64,000 bases of DNA from assembly GCA_963805605.1 (NCBI GenBank), contig CAWDUX010000002.1, positions 1 through 64,000 on the forward strand, written 5' to 3'. Within the stretch, counting starts at the first letter, position 1. Every line of letters starts with the position of its first letter. The notes under the pieces were generated by a model. It made no database searches. It saw only the letters and a program-made list of their open reading frames with translations, and was not told where the DNA came from. Positions 9,900 to 18,712 of this stretch are shown here, one piece after another. Both the position numbers and the translations under genes were made by a program. The DNA comes from Actinocatenispora sp963805605 (GTDB lineage Bacteria; Actinomycetota; Actinomycetes; Mycobacteriales; Micromonosporaceae).

Positions 9900-10255
9900 G
9901 ATTTTGTGCCTTTACGCGCCGTTTTGATAGAAGAGATGGTGACGGCGATAATTTCACTCGCTTCTCGTTGTAGTTCCTTTGTTCGTGTTTCGGGAACCAA
10001 GCCGAGTTCGAGTAAGGCCTCTATCCAATAGAGCGCTTCGTCGCATTCCTCTTCAACAATTCCCATTTTCGCAATGAAATCAGCGCGTGATCGGCTGCGA
10101 ACAGACGCTCGATAATTCGCGCCGACTGATGTCGCAGCCCGAATCAGCTGTCGCGCAATTATGTGGGTAACGCTCGTCTGCGGCAAAGACTCGGCCAGAC
10201 GAATGCAGCGAATGCCGAACTGAAACGTGCGCAACCGAAATTCGTCTCGTGTCAT
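9896..10255 (-). CDS. four helix bundle protein (23S rRNA intervening-sequence protein family)
   Basis: A 119-residue all-helical protein with the family pattern: short N-terminus, IRLAESLPQTSVTHIIARQLIRAATSVGANYRASVRSRSRADFIAKM, EEECDEALYWIEALLELGL, then a basic tail. Homologues are often found inside 23S rRNA intervening sequences or scattered through genomes; the molecular function is not established. The ATG at 10255 is the natural start: family homology begins there, and the frame further upstream runs into the cysD end. The gene sits between cysD and cysNC, is bracketed by inverted CCGGTATCC repeats, and its stop overlaps the cysNC start. Confidence 0.85.
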   Translation of the reverse strand: MTRDEFRLRTFQFGIRCIRLAESLPQTSVTHIIARQLIRAATSVGANYRASVRSRSRADFIAKMGIVEEECDEALYWIEALLELGLVPETRTKELQREASEIIAVTISSIKTARKGTKS

Positions 10256-10267
10256 CGTGAAAACTTT

Positions 10268-10282
10268 CCGGTATCCGGTATA
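10268..10282. repeat. CCGGTATCCGGTATA, inverted flank of the four-helix-bundle cassette
   Basis: Lies in the 40-bp gap between the cysD stop and the start of the four-helix-bundle gene. It is an inverted copy of the tract at 9865-9884. A further CCGG sits at 10289-10292. Confidence 0.7.
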
Positions 10283-10295
10283 CGCTTTCCGGTTT

Positions 10296-11114
10296 TCACA
10301 GAAATCCTTTTGCGCGCAGTTTTTGCATCGCGTTGCGTTCGTGATGATCCTGGGCGCGGCCGGCGCGTTCGGTTGTGCGCGTCTCTTCCAATTCGGCAAT
10401 GATTTCGTCGATGGTGCTGGCGTTGCTTGAAACGGGCTTTGTTATAGGACTGCAGCCTAACGAGCGAAAGCGCATTCCCTCACGCGCGAAATACATTTTC
10501 GGAATCGGAATATTCTCGCGTTGGATATAGCGCCAGATATCGACTTCTCGCCAATCGAGCAATGGTTGCACACGGACGTGTTCACCTTTCCCATTGGCGG
10601 TTGCGAATTGTCCCCAGAATTCCGGCGGCTGATCTTTGTAATCCCATTCCGATTGCGCGTTGCGCGGCGAAAAATATCGCTCTTTGGCGCGCGTCGGATC
10701 TTCATCGCGGCGGATGCCCGTAATAAGCGCATCCCACCTGTGTTCCGCGATCGCCTGCTGTAAGGGAACAGTCTTGAGTTCGTGTGTCACCGTCACCGGA
10801 TCGTGTGTTTCGTAACCGACACCGCGCGCACGGGCTTCAGTGTTGATCTTCACTATGAGGTTCAGTTTGTAGTGTTTCGTCGCCCAATCACGAAACTCGA
10901 GCATCTCCGGAAACTCGTAAGTCGTATCGATGTGCAGCACGGGAAACGGAATTTTTCCGAAGAAAGATTTCAAGGCCAGCCAGATGAGAACGTTCGAATC
11001 TTTCCCCATCGACCAGGGCATGGCGATGTTCTTAAACGCGTGATAAGCCTCTCGAAAAATGAAAACACTCTGGTTCTCCAATTGATCGAGATGCGTGCGA
11101 GTTGTGTCTGTCAT
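10296..11114 (-). CDS. cysD: sulfate adenylyltransferase subunit 2
   Basis: The PP-loop subunit that adenylylates sulfate to APS together with CysN. PWSMGKDSNVLIWLALKSF (about residues 32-50) is the modified PP-loop. FPVLHIDTTYEFPEML, ITGIRRDEDPTRAKER and the C-terminal LLDWREVDIWRYIQRENI and RSLGCSPIT are family blocks. At 272 residues it is slightly short of the usual ~300. The ATG at 11114 is chosen although the frame stays open to 11180, because homology starts there. It is divergent from nuoB across a 64-bp gap that must hold both promoters. Confidence 0.92.
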   Translation of the reverse strand: MTDTTRTHLDQLENQSVFIFREAYHAFKNIAMPWSMGKDSNVLIWLALKSFFGKIPFPVLHIDTTYEFPEMLEFRDWATKHYKLNLIVKINTEARARGVGYETHDPVTVTHELKTVPLQQAIAEHRWDALITGIRRDEDPTRAKERYFSPRNAQSEWDYKDQPPEFWGQFATANGKGEHVRVQPLLDWREVDIWRYIQRENIPIPKMYFAREGMRFRSLGCSPITKPVSSNASTIDEIIAELEETRTTERAGRAQDHHERNAMQKLRAKGFL

Positions 11115-11178
11115 TTTGCTAAATACTGCGCGCTTATCTTCTACTTGCGACGCGAGGACGCAACCATAGTGTTGCGCC

Positions 11179-11715
11179 ATGCCGGATATTCGTCCTGCGG
11201 CTTACGATTCGAAGATTGAGGGCAACGTCATCTTCACACGCCTCGATGCCGCCATGAATTGGATGCGCAAAAATTCCCTCTGGCCGATGCCAATGGGCTT
11301 GGCGTGTTGCGCGATCGAGCTCATGGCGACGGCAGCGTCGCGTTTCGACATCTCACGTTTCGGCGCAGAAGTGATGCGATTTTCCCCGCGACAATGCGAT
11401 GTCATGATCGTGGCCGGCACGGTGACCTACAAGATGGCGTTGGCGGTAAAACGCATTTACGAACAGATGCCGGAACCGAAGTGGGTCATCGCGATGGGCG
11501 CGTGCGCGTCGACCGGTGGCATGTACCGGTCGTATGCCGTTCTTCAGGGAATCGATCAATTGCTGCCGGTCGACGTTTACGTTTCCGGTTGTCCGCCGCG
11601 CCCGGAAGCGTTGCTCGAAGGTTTGATGCGACTGCAGGAGAAAATCTCGGGCGAACGCTCTTTCGTGGCGCAGAAGCGTGATCTGATGGAAGAGCTCGAA
11701 CCGATGATGCCATGA
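11179..11715 (+). CDS. nuoB: NADH-quinone oxidoreductase subunit B
   Basis: The peripheral-arm subunit of complex I that holds iron-sulfur cluster N2. The ligand cysteines are visible as LACCAIELM (adjacent pair), GACASTGG and VSGCPPRPEALL. At 178 residues it is normal. The stop overlaps the nuoC ATG. No nuoA lies upstream; the neighbour is divergent cysD. Confidence 0.95.
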   Translation: MPDIRPAAYDSKIEGNVIFTRLDAAMNWMRKNSLWPMPMGLACCAIELMATAASRFDISRFGAEVMRFSPRQCDVMIVAGTVTYKMALAVKRIYEQMPEPKWVIAMGACASTGGMYRSYAVLQGIDQLLPVDVYVSGCPPRPEALLEGLMRLQEKISGERSFVAQKRDLMEELEPMMP

Positions 11716-12293
11716 CGGGACAGGAACTTCTCGGTTCGCTGGAGAAATTATTCGGTTCCAAAATCCAGGGGAAAACGGAATTTCGCGGCGAGTTAACGTT
11801 CACGATTAAGGCCGAAGATTTGCGCGAGGTGGCAAAGTTCTGTCGCGACGATCTGTCGTTCGATTACCTCGTCGACATTACGAGTATCGACAATTTGGGA
11901 GAAGATCCGCGCTTTGAACTTGTCTACGAACTTTACTCGCTAACGCTGGCGGTTCACTTGCGGCTGAGGCTTCACACATCGGAAGAGGAGCCTGTTGTCG
12001 ATACAGTTTCCGATGTCTGGCCGACGGCGAATTGGCACGAACGCGAGATTTACGACATGATGGGAATTCGTTTTGAAGGCCATCCCGATCTGCGGCGCAT
12101 CCTGATGTGGGATGGCTATCCTTACTTTCCGCTGCGAAAAGAGTTTCCGCTTGCCGGCAAATCAAGCGAAATGCCCGATGTAGCGTTTACGGAGGCCGCG
12201 CCGATGGAAGGCGGACCGTTTGTTACTCTCCCGAGCACGGCCACATCCAAAGATCGCGAGCCGCGGGCGCGGCGCGTGGAAGACGAATCTTAG
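11712..12293 (+). CDS. nuoC: NADH-quinone oxidoreductase subunit C
   Basis: The 30-kDa hydrophilic complex I subunit. The signature is ERE(I)YDMMGIRFEGHPDLRRILMWDGYPYFPLRKEFPLAGK (about residues 110-150; the first half is the family motif). It is 193 residues with a charged tail rich in Arg and Glu. It overlaps nuoB by four bases. No nuoD follows; the next gene is convergent. It is therefore the monofunctional form in a two-gene unit, and the other subunits must be elsewhere. Confidence 0.92.
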   Translation: MTGQELLGSLEKLFGSKIQGKTEFRGELTFTIKAEDLREVAKFCRDDLSFDYLVDITSIDNLGEDPRFELVYELYSLTLAVHLRLRLHTSEEEPVVDTVSDVWPTANWHEREIYDMMGIRFEGHPDLRRILMWDGYPYFPLRKEFPLAGKSSEMPDVAFTEAAPMEGGPFVTLPSTATSKDREPRARRVEDES

Positions 12294-12306
12294 GCTCTTA
12301 GCGCCG

Positions 12307-13074
12307 CTACATCGCGGCCTCGAGTAAACGTCCGAAAACTTGCGCGGACGTTTTACCGGTCTCGAGCACTTCTTCGTGACTCAGCTTGGCAGTCCCCATA
12401 CCCGCCGCCCAATTGGTCAGGCAGGAAAACCCAGCGACCTCTATTCCGAGAGCACGCGCTTGAATGACTTCAAGCACAGTCGACATCCCGATGGCGTCTG
12501 CGCCTAACGAGCGAAGCATGCGAACTTCCGCCGGCGTTTCATACTGTGGTCCGAGCAATCCGGCATAAACACCTTCGTGAAGTTTCATCCCGGTGTTTCG
12601 GGCAGCGTCGCGGAATCGCGTGCGCCATTGCGATGAATACGCCTCCGTCATATCGACGAAATTCGGTTCGCCGAGAAGCGGCGTGGTACCGGTGAGGTTG
12701 ATGTGATCGCTGATCATCATCCACGCACCTGGTGCGAAGTCCTTGTTCGCACTGCCAGCGGCGTTCGTGACGATAAGTTGTTTGACGCCAGCCGCGGCGA
12801 GGACGCGCACACCAGCGGTCACTTCTCTTGCGGTTCGGCCTTCGTAAAGATGAATGCGCCCCTGCGCGAAAATAACCGGCGTTTTGCCCAGTTGTGCGAG
12901 AACAAACTGTCCCGTGTGTCCCGGAACTGACGGTCGCGGAATTTCCAAGAATTCACTGTAGCGAATGGTTTGATCCGGCGTTGCGTCGCGAACGAGCGCG
13001 TTTAAACCAGAACCCAGAATGATCGCCTTTTCTGCGCGCCATTCGCGCAAGCGATCGGGCCCGGAGCTGCTCAC
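12307..13074 (-). CDS. purine nucleoside phosphorylase
   Basis: Phosphorolysis of purine nucleosides, of the trimeric PunA/PNP (inosine-guanosine) type. Family blocks: ILGSGLNAL (phosphate-binding), GRIHLYEG, VTNAAGSANKDF, GPQYETPAE, ADAIGMSTVLEV and FSCLTNWAAGM. It is 255 residues, near the usual 270. The start is a GTG, four bases after the stop of the HD-domain gene. It converges with nuoC. Confidence 0.9.
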   Translation of the reverse strand: MSSSGPDRLREWRAEKAIILGSGLNALVRDATPDQTIRYSEFLEIPRPSVPGHTGQFVLAQLGKTPVIFAQGRIHLYEGRTAREVTAGVRVLAAAGVKQLIVTNAAGSANKDFAPGAWMMISDHINLTGTTPLLGEPNFVDMTEAYSSQWRTRFRDAARNTGMKLHEGVYAGLLGPQYETPAEVRMLRSLGADAIGMSTVLEVIQARALGIEVAGFSCLTNWAAGMGTAKLSHEEVLETGKTSAQVFGRLLEAAM

Positions 13075-13077
13075 AAC

Positions 13078-14718
13078 CTAGGCTGCTGAAACGGGTGGTG
13101 CGGATGCAGGTTTCTTGCTGCTCGCCATAACATCCGGGCGAAAACCTTCCTCGCGCTGCGATACCATTTTTGTATCCGGTTTCGGATAGGCAATGCGCGT
13201 GTGCAGCATCGTCATGAGCGTAAAACGAAATCGCTCGGCGATGATGCGCAATTCCGAAAGCGTCAGCTCGCATTCGTCCAATTGACGATCGGCGATACGT
13301 TGATCGATCAATTCGTTAACGAACTGATCGATCTTTTGCGGAGTCGGTTTCTCCAAACTGCGTGAGGCGCTTTCCACCATGTCAGCCAGACTGATGATCG
13401 CGCTCTCCTTCGTTTGTGGCTTCGGTCCGGGATAGCGAAAACTCTCTTCGCGCACGGTCGAGATATCGTCCTCGCGCATGTTCATGATCTTGCCGCCGGC
13501 GCGTGCATCCTCGAGCTGCTGCAATGCGCGCTTGTAAAAATAGTAAACGAGGGACGTGCCGTGATGCTGCTGTATGACGTCGATGATCTGTTGATTGAGT
13601 CGATGTTTCAGGGCCAGATCCACGCCTTCTTTTACGTGCGCAATGATGATCAACGCGCTCATCGTCGGCGCGAGATCGTCGTGCGGGTTGCGCTCGTAGT
13701 TCATATTCTCGGTGAAGTATTCAGGCTTCACGAGTTTACCGACATCGTGAAAATAAGAGCAGACGCGGCAGAGCGTTGCGTTGGCGCCGATCGCTTCCGC
13801 TGCCGCTTCCGCGAGGTTCGCGACGACAAGACTGTGGTGATATGTGCCCGGCGCTTCGATCGTCATGCGGCGCAACAACGGATGGTTCAAATCCGAGGCT
13901 TCGAGCCAGGAAATGTCGGTCGTGATTTGAAAGAGATGTTCAAGAATGGGAAGCGCTCCTCCCACCACCATGGCGGTAACGATTCCGTTTCCAAAAGCGA
14001 GGGCGCTCTGCACGCCGATCATTGTCCAGTCGTTAGTCATTGGTGAGAACCAATTGATCGGACCGATCTGGCCAAAGGTGAGCCCGAGAATCCAAATGGC
14101 CAAACCGACGCCTACTCCCGCGCGAATGAGTTTACTGCGCCGGCGAACTTGCATCGTGAGATAAACGGCGGTGAAACCGCTGATCCAACCGCAAAGGAGC
14201 AAAGGCGCATCGATTTTTCCAAACAAGATGCTGCCCCAAACGCTAACGAAAACCGCCGCGTACAATCCGTGATTGCGGCCTAACAAAACGCTTAGAACAA
14301 GGGGGGCCAAAGCGTATGGCACTACGAGCACGCCGGCTTCGGGCTTGAGGAAGCTAAACGTCCCGCTGTTGCAAAGAAGGAGCAATCCCTTCGTCACTGC
14401 GATCTGGACAAATATCGTCCCGAAAACGAGCAGCAACCGGGAGCTGCGGGAAAAGCTTTTTGGCTGATTGATCCAAAGCTGCGTCGTTGCCGTAACGAAG
14501 ATCAGAAGCGCGATAATAAAGTTTTTTGTCGGCTCCGCTTGCTGCCCGCCAAAGATAAGAAATGCGAGACCACCAATGAACGCAGCGAAGATCAAATACT
14601 TCGTATAAGCCGCGTACTCGAGCTTGAGCAATAGCTCGTTAGGGGCGCGACGCCGGCGCATCTTGCGCGAAGCCAGGCCGCGCCTGACCAGTCGGCTGCG
14701 TTTTAGGAAATCCAGCAT
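13078..14718 (-). CDS. membrane HD-domain phosphohydrolase (7TM-HD, PgpH/YqfF-like)
   Basis: A 546-residue protein with about seven hydrophobic segments in residues 30-270 and a cytosolic HD domain. HHSLVVANLAEAAAEAIGAN followed by CSYFHDVGKLVKPEYF carries the metal-binding His and HD pair. In Firmicutes the PgpH homologue degrades cyclic di-AMP; whether that holds here is inference, and the N-terminal extracellular domain of classical PgpH appears reduced. It lies three bases downstream of phoH, matching the common phoH-pgpH-ybeY order; ybeY is not seen. Confidence 0.85.
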   Translation of the reverse strand: MLDFLKRSRLVRRGLASRKMRRRRAPNELLLKLEYAAYTKYLIFAAFIGGLAFLIFGGQQAEPTKNFIIALLIFVTATTQLWINQPKSFSRSSRLLLVFGTIFVQIAVTKGLLLLCNSGTFSFLKPEAGVLVVPYALAPLVLSVLLGRNHGLYAAVFVSVWGSILFGKIDAPLLLCGWISGFTAVYLTMQVRRRSKLIRAGVGVGLAIWILGLTFGQIGPINWFSPMTNDWTMIGVQSALAFGNGIVTAMVVGGALPILEHLFQITTDISWLEASDLNHPLLRRMTIEAPGTYHHSLVVANLAEAAAEAIGANATLCRVCSYFHDVGKLVKPEYFTENMNYERNPHDDLAPTMSALIIIAHVKEGVDLALKHRLNQQIIDVIQQHHGTSLVYYFYKRALQQLEDARAGGKIMNMREDDISTVREESFRYPGPKPQTKESAIISLADMVESASRSLEKPTPQKIDQFVNELIDQRIADRQLDECELTLSELRIIAERFRFTLMTMLHTRIAYPKPDTKMVSQREEGFRPDVMASSKKPASAPPVSAA

Positions 14719-14721
14719 GTT

Positions 14722-15699
14722 TTATTTTCGCGATGGTGCGTTCGCGGGCGAGCGGTGAATCTGATACGCGTTGATGATGGAACGGACAAGTTCATGCCGG
14801 ACAACGTCGCGTTCAGTAAAGTAAATAAACGAGATTCCGGAAACGTTTTTTAGCGCCTGCAAGGCTTCCACCAAACCAGAGCGTCTGTTTGTCGGCAAAT
14901 CAATCTGTGTCACATCACCAGTCACGACGCATTTTGAGCGTGGTCCCATACGGGTAAGCAGCATAAACATTTGTTCCGTGGTGGTGTTTTGTGCTTCGTC
15001 GAGAATAACGAAGGCATTGCTCAAAGTACGCCCACGCATGTAAGCCAGCGGCGCGACTTCGATCGTCTGCCGTGCCATGTGGCGTTCGATTTCATCCGGC
15101 TCGAGCATGTCCCGCAACGCGTCATAAAGTGGACGCAGATACGGAGTGATCTTTTCCTGCAAATCGCCCGGCAGAAATCCCAGCGCTTCACCTGCTTCAA
15201 CTGCCGGCCGCGTAAGAATAATGCGATTTACCTGTTCTTTCTTTAGCGCTGCCACCGCCATTGCGACGGCGAGATAGGTCTTGCCGGTTCCAGCCGGGCC
15301 AATCCCGAAAACGATATCGTGTTTTTGGATGGCTTCGAGGTAACTGCGCTGCACGGGCGAGCGCGGAACGATCGGCGGTTTGCGCGCGGACGTAACAATT
15401 TTCGCGTCCACGGCATCGGACAAATTATCGGAGCGTGCTTCCGTCACTGAATTAAGTGCGTAACTGAATTCGGGCTTTTGAATGTCGACGCCCTTTTGCC
15501 TGGCTTGTTCCAATTGTTGGAATACGCGCTCCGCGCGATCGATCTGAGCAGGCTCACCATCAATCTTCACCCAGCCTTCGCGCGTTGTTAATTTCACCCC
15601 TAACGAATCCTCGAGTGTCTTCAAATTCTTGAGATCGTTTGCGTAAAGAGACTGCAGAGCGCGAGCGCTCTCAAACTGCAACGTGCGTGTTTCAGTCAT
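14722..15699 (-). CDS. phoH: PhoH-like ATPase
   Basis: A 325-residue P-loop protein of the PhoH/YbeZ family, tied to RNA metabolism and usually paired with YbeY. An N-terminal nucleic-acid-binding region (KH-like, TREGWVKIDG) precedes GIGPAGTGKTYLAVAMAV (Walker A) and FVILDEAQNTTTEQM (Walker B), with GDVTQIDLP as the sensor motif. It is upstream of the HD phosphohydrolase on the same strand. Confidence 0.9.
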   Translation of the reverse strand: MTETRTLQFESARALQSLYANDLKNLKTLEDSLGVKLTTREGWVKIDGEPAQIDRAERVFQQLEQARQKGVDIQKPEFSYALNSVTEARSDNLSDAVDAKIVTSARKPPIVPRSPVQRSYLEAIQKHDIVFGIGPAGTGKTYLAVAMAVAALKKEQVNRIILTRPAVEAGEALGFLPGDLQEKITPYLRPLYDALRDMLEPDEIERHMARQTIEVAPLAYMRGRTLSNAFVILDEAQNTTTEQMFMLLTRMGPRSKCVVTGDVTQIDLPTNRRSGLVEALQALKNVSGISFIYFTERDVVRHELVRSIINAYQIHRSPANAPSRK

Positions 15700-15751
15700 C
15701 TCACTGCAAGCAGCGGACAGGTATCACCCTGACGAAAATATTAATCACTGC

Positions 15752-16201
15752 TTAACGGAAACCATACACCAAAGCCCAGTGCGTGCGCTCTTCTGGCGAC
15801 TCTTCCACTGTGACGATGATAAAATAACTGCTCGTCGCGCTTGGAGTGACGTGGGCCGCGGCGAAATGTCCTTTTTCCCAACTGTCCGTTTGTTCGGCGA
15901 GCTTTCCTTCCGAGTCGTAAATGTGCACGGACACTTTTGCTTTTTCCACTTCGGTTCCGAGCCAAAACCAGTATTCGTTTCCTTTGAATAATTGCTGTCG
16001 CACCGCTTTCTTTTCGCCGACACCGAGATCGCCGCCCCAATAATCTTCGCGAACCTGAAACCCTTCCTTCACATAGGGCTCGGCCGCCTGAAGTGCGAAT
16101 GATTGCGCGTCATCAACAGATGCCCGCGTGCTCACGACCAGCGCCACAGTCATGACGAGGACGGCAAGCAACCGCTGCCTGGGAATAAACGGGGTGGACA
16201 T
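15752..16201 (-). CDS. exported hypothetical protein
   Basis: A 149-residue protein with an N-terminal signal peptide (basic RQR, then a hydrophobic LLAVLVMTVALVVSTRA). The mature part has no motif I recognise; WFWLGTEVEKAKVSVHIYDSEGKLA suggests a beta-rich fold. It is three bases downstream of another exported hypothetical gene, so the two are probably co-transcribed. Confidence 0.7.
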   Translation of the reverse strand: MSTPFIPRQRLLAVLVMTVALVVSTRASVDDAQSFALQAAEPYVKEGFQVREDYWGGDLGVGEKKAVRQQLFKGNEYWFWLGTEVEKAKVSVHIYDSEGKLAEQTDSWEKGHFAAAHVTPSATSSYFIIVTVEESPEERTHWALVYGFR

Positions 16202-16204
16202 CTG

Positions 16205-17008
16205 TTACTGCATCTTCGTCACGATCGCTTCATCCAGACGTGTCGTAATTTCGTAAATGCGCTTAACCGATCCCGCGGAAATCGGATGGTCACCGACATC
16301 AATCAGCGGTCGAACTTCAACCAGCGCGGACTGAATATCCTGCAGCAACTTCATATTGTATTCCGGCATTCCTTCGAGCCGATCTTGAAAATAGGTAATC
16401 AAATCGGGTTGGTGCAGTAATTCGGCTCCGTCGGAGGAGAAACGCTTGTTCACCACCGCAGTCAAAACCTCTGTGCCACGCAACCAACCGCCCAGACTAA
16501 CGAGCTGAGAAAGTTTCTGGTCGTGCACTTCATTCATTGCCTGTTGCACACTGTTTTGCGTGCGATCCAGTTCCTGGCGCACGCCGTCCCAATTGCGTTT
16601 ATCGGCGGCCTCGGTGATCGCTTTCGCGTGCGGAGTAATGGAACTGCCGACTCCGATGCCGCGCGATAGATTCAGGACGCGCTGTCCGATTTCCTTCACG
16701 CTCGGTGCATCTTCCGCCTGGACCGCGATGAAACCATCGGCAATTACCGTTCCGAGAAGAAGGGCGATGCGAGGCCGTTCGGTGAAATTGGCCCCCTTGT
16801 CGTTGCGGACGTATTCCTTCCAATTAACGCTGCCGAGTTTGTTCAGGGCGCCGAAGACTTCGTTAGGCAACGGCACCACGACGTCCTCGACGCGTTTGGA
16901 AAACTGCGTGATATCAATCTTCTTCGGCGCATCGGTAGCCTGCGCCGGCAGACTCAGAGCGATTAACACCGCCATGGTCGCCTTATGGGAATGAGCAAAT
17001 AAATTCAT
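16205..17008 (-). CDS. exported hypothetical protein
   Basis: A 267-residue protein with a signal peptide cleaved probably near the AQATDA stretch. The rest is mostly helical, with a TPHAKAITEAADKRNWDGVRQ block and no known domain I can name. The ATG at 17008 is preferred because it directly precedes the basic/hydrophobic signal; the open frame runs only two codons further. It is co-directional with the exported gene downstream and divergent from hldE across 164 bp. Confidence 0.7.
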   Translation of the reverse strand: MNLFAHSHKATMAVLIALSLPAQATDAPKKIDITQFSKRVEDVVVPLPNEVFGALNKLGSVNWKEYVRNDKGANFTERPRIALLLGTVIADGFIAVQAEDAPSVKEIGQRVLNLSRGIGVGSSITPHAKAITEAADKRNWDGVRQELDRTQNSVQQAMNEVHDQKLSQLVSLGGWLRGTEVLTAVVNKRFSSDGAELLHQPDLITYFQDRLEGMPEYNMKLLQDIQSALVEVRPLIDVGDHPISAGSVKRIYEITTRLDEAIVTKMQ

Positions 17009-17172
17009 TAGCACCTTAGATGGTTGATTTCGCGTCGATATTCAGGCTAAGTCGTAAACTTTAGGCAGAACTGCTAAGCGCACAAACTCCGACACGTCAA
17101 GATTTTGAGTTTTATTATTCAAACTATTCTCCCGGCGGATCGCCCTATTACGCAGCAACTTGCAGACCCATT

Positions 17173-18186
17173 ATGAAGCAGGCTCGGCTGGATAAAATTC
17201 TTTCACAGGCGTCTGCTAAACGCGTCATCGTCATCGGCGACCTCATGCTGGATGAGTTTGTTTGGGGCAAGGTAGGCCGGATTTCCCCTGAGGCGCCAGT
17301 CCCGGTCGTTCAGGTAACGGGTGAAAGCTTTTTCCCCGGTGGCGCGGCCAATGTAGCGCGAAATTTGCGCCAGTTTGTCGGTAGCACTGCCGTGGTTGGG
17401 ATCGTCGGAAAGGATCGCGGTGGCATACGGCTACGGCAATTGCTCGCTGACGAGAATATCGATACCAGCTCTGTCATCGAAGACTCGACCTTTCAGACGA
17501 TCGTGAAGACACGCGTGATTGCCGGCCATCAGCAGGTCGTGCGCGTGGATCGCGAAGAGATCCGCCCTCCGGCGCCGGAACAAGTCGCGCGCGTAACGAA
17601 TGAGCTGCGTTCTCTTCTGCCCGAAACCGACGCCATCATTTTCGAAGATTACGGCAAGGGTTTTCTCAGCGCTGAACTCGTTAGGCAAATTTGCGACGAT
17701 GCGAATGCCGCCGGCAAGATCATTGCCGCCGATCCGAATCCGCGACATCCGCTCGAGTGGCGCAAAGCGACTGTCGTAAAACCGAATCGCTCGGAAGCAT
17801 TTCTCGCCGCCGGTGTTCCCTGTCCGGATGCGACTGAGCACCCGGATAAGGATGAGGACCTGAAGAAAGTCGGATCGCTCTTGCTTGAACGATGGGAAAC
17901 GCGGTTGGTTCTGATCACCCTCGGCGAGCATGGGATGATGCTTTTCGAACGAGGGAAATCGCCTCATCATATTCCGACCAAAGCGCAGCAGGTCTTTGAT
18001 GTTTCCGGTGCGGGGGACACGGCGATCGCCCTTTTTACCCTCGCTCTTTCTTGTGGCGCGACGCCGATTGAAGCGGCCGAGATCGCCAATCACGCGAGTG
18101 CAGTTGTGGTTGGCAAATTGGGAACCGCGACGGTAAGCGCGGAAGAATTGCGCGCCAGTTTTCACAATGACGCGACGGACGGCTGA
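17173..18186 (+). CDS. rfaE1: D-glycero-beta-D-manno-heptose-7-phosphate kinase (HldE N-domain type)
   Basis: A PfkB-family sugar kinase that makes heptose 1,7-bisphosphate for the LPS inner core. Motifs: GDLMLDEFVWGKVGRISPEAPVPVV, GGAANVARNL, ADPNPRH and the C-terminal DVSGAGDTAIALFTLAL with the catalytic Asp. It is 337 residues; the cytidylyltransferase half of bifunctional HldE is missing, so a separate RfaE2 is expected elsewhere. It overlaps gmhB by 20 bases. Confidence 0.9.
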   Translation: MKQARLDKILSQASAKRVIVIGDLMLDEFVWGKVGRISPEAPVPVVQVTGESFFPGGAANVARNLRQFVGSTAVVGIVGKDRGGIRLRQLLADENIDTSSVIEDSTFQTIVKTRVIAGHQQVVRVDREEIRPPAPEQVARVTNELRSLLPETDAIIFEDYGKGFLSAELVRQICDDANAAGKIIAADPNPRHPLEWRKATVVKPNRSEAFLAAGVPCPDATEHPDKDEDLKKVGSLLLERWETRLVLITLGEHGMMLFERGKSPHHIPTKAQQVFDVSGAGDTAIALFTLALSCGATPIEAAEIANHASAVVVGKLGTATVSAEELRASFHNDATDG

Positions 18187-18712
18187 GTCAGATTATCCCG
18201 CAGTTTTTCTCGATCGCGACGGAACGATCATGCGCGAAGTGGAATATTGTTCCGATCCTAATGCGATCGAAATCTTCGATGGCGTTCCCGATGCCCTGCG
18301 TCGTCTGAAACATGCCGGTTTTAAACTTTTTGTTATCACGAATCAGAGCGGAATCGGTCGTGGTTATTTCACGGAAGAGGAATATCGCGCGGTGGAAAGG
18401 GAATTGAATCGAAGGATCGGCGTGGACTTGATTGATGCCACGTATTTTTGTCCGGATAAACCTGGCGATGATTCACTTCGAAGGAAGCCGTCTCCAGAAA
18501 TGGTTTTCGAGGCGGGGCGAGAGCATCACCTGGATCTGCACCGTTCATTCTTTGTCGGAGATAAAGCGATCGATATCGACTGCGGCCGAAACGCCGGTGT
18601 GCGAACGGTATTGGTCCGCACTGGTTACGGTCATTCCGAGAAATGCACTCCGGACTGGACCGCGGGGAACCTGACCGAAGCCGTGGAAATAATCTTGAAA
18701 CAGACCCGATGA
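18167..18712 (+). CDS. gmhB: D-glycero-D-manno-heptose 1,7-bisphosphate 7-phosphatase
   Basis: A HAD-superfamily histidinol-phosphatase-like enzyme that removes the 7-phosphate. VFLDRDGTIMREVEY (catalytic DxD), FVITNQSGIGRGYF and VGDKAIDIDCGRNAG are the HAD motifs. Only one zinc-loop cysteine (YFCPDKPGDD) is seen where classical GmhB has a four-residue Cys/His set, so metal binding may differ. It is 181 residues, and its stop overlaps the kdsB start (ATGA). Confidence 0.9.
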   Translation: MTRRTAESDYPAVFLDRDGTIMREVEYCSDPNAIEIFDGVPDALRRLKHAGFKLFVITNQSGIGRGYFTEEEYRAVERELNRRIGVDLIDATYFCPDKPGDDSLRRKPSPEMVFEAGREHHLDLHRSFFVGDKAIDIDCGRNAGVRTVLVRTGYGHSEKCTPDWTAGNLTEAVEIILKQTR

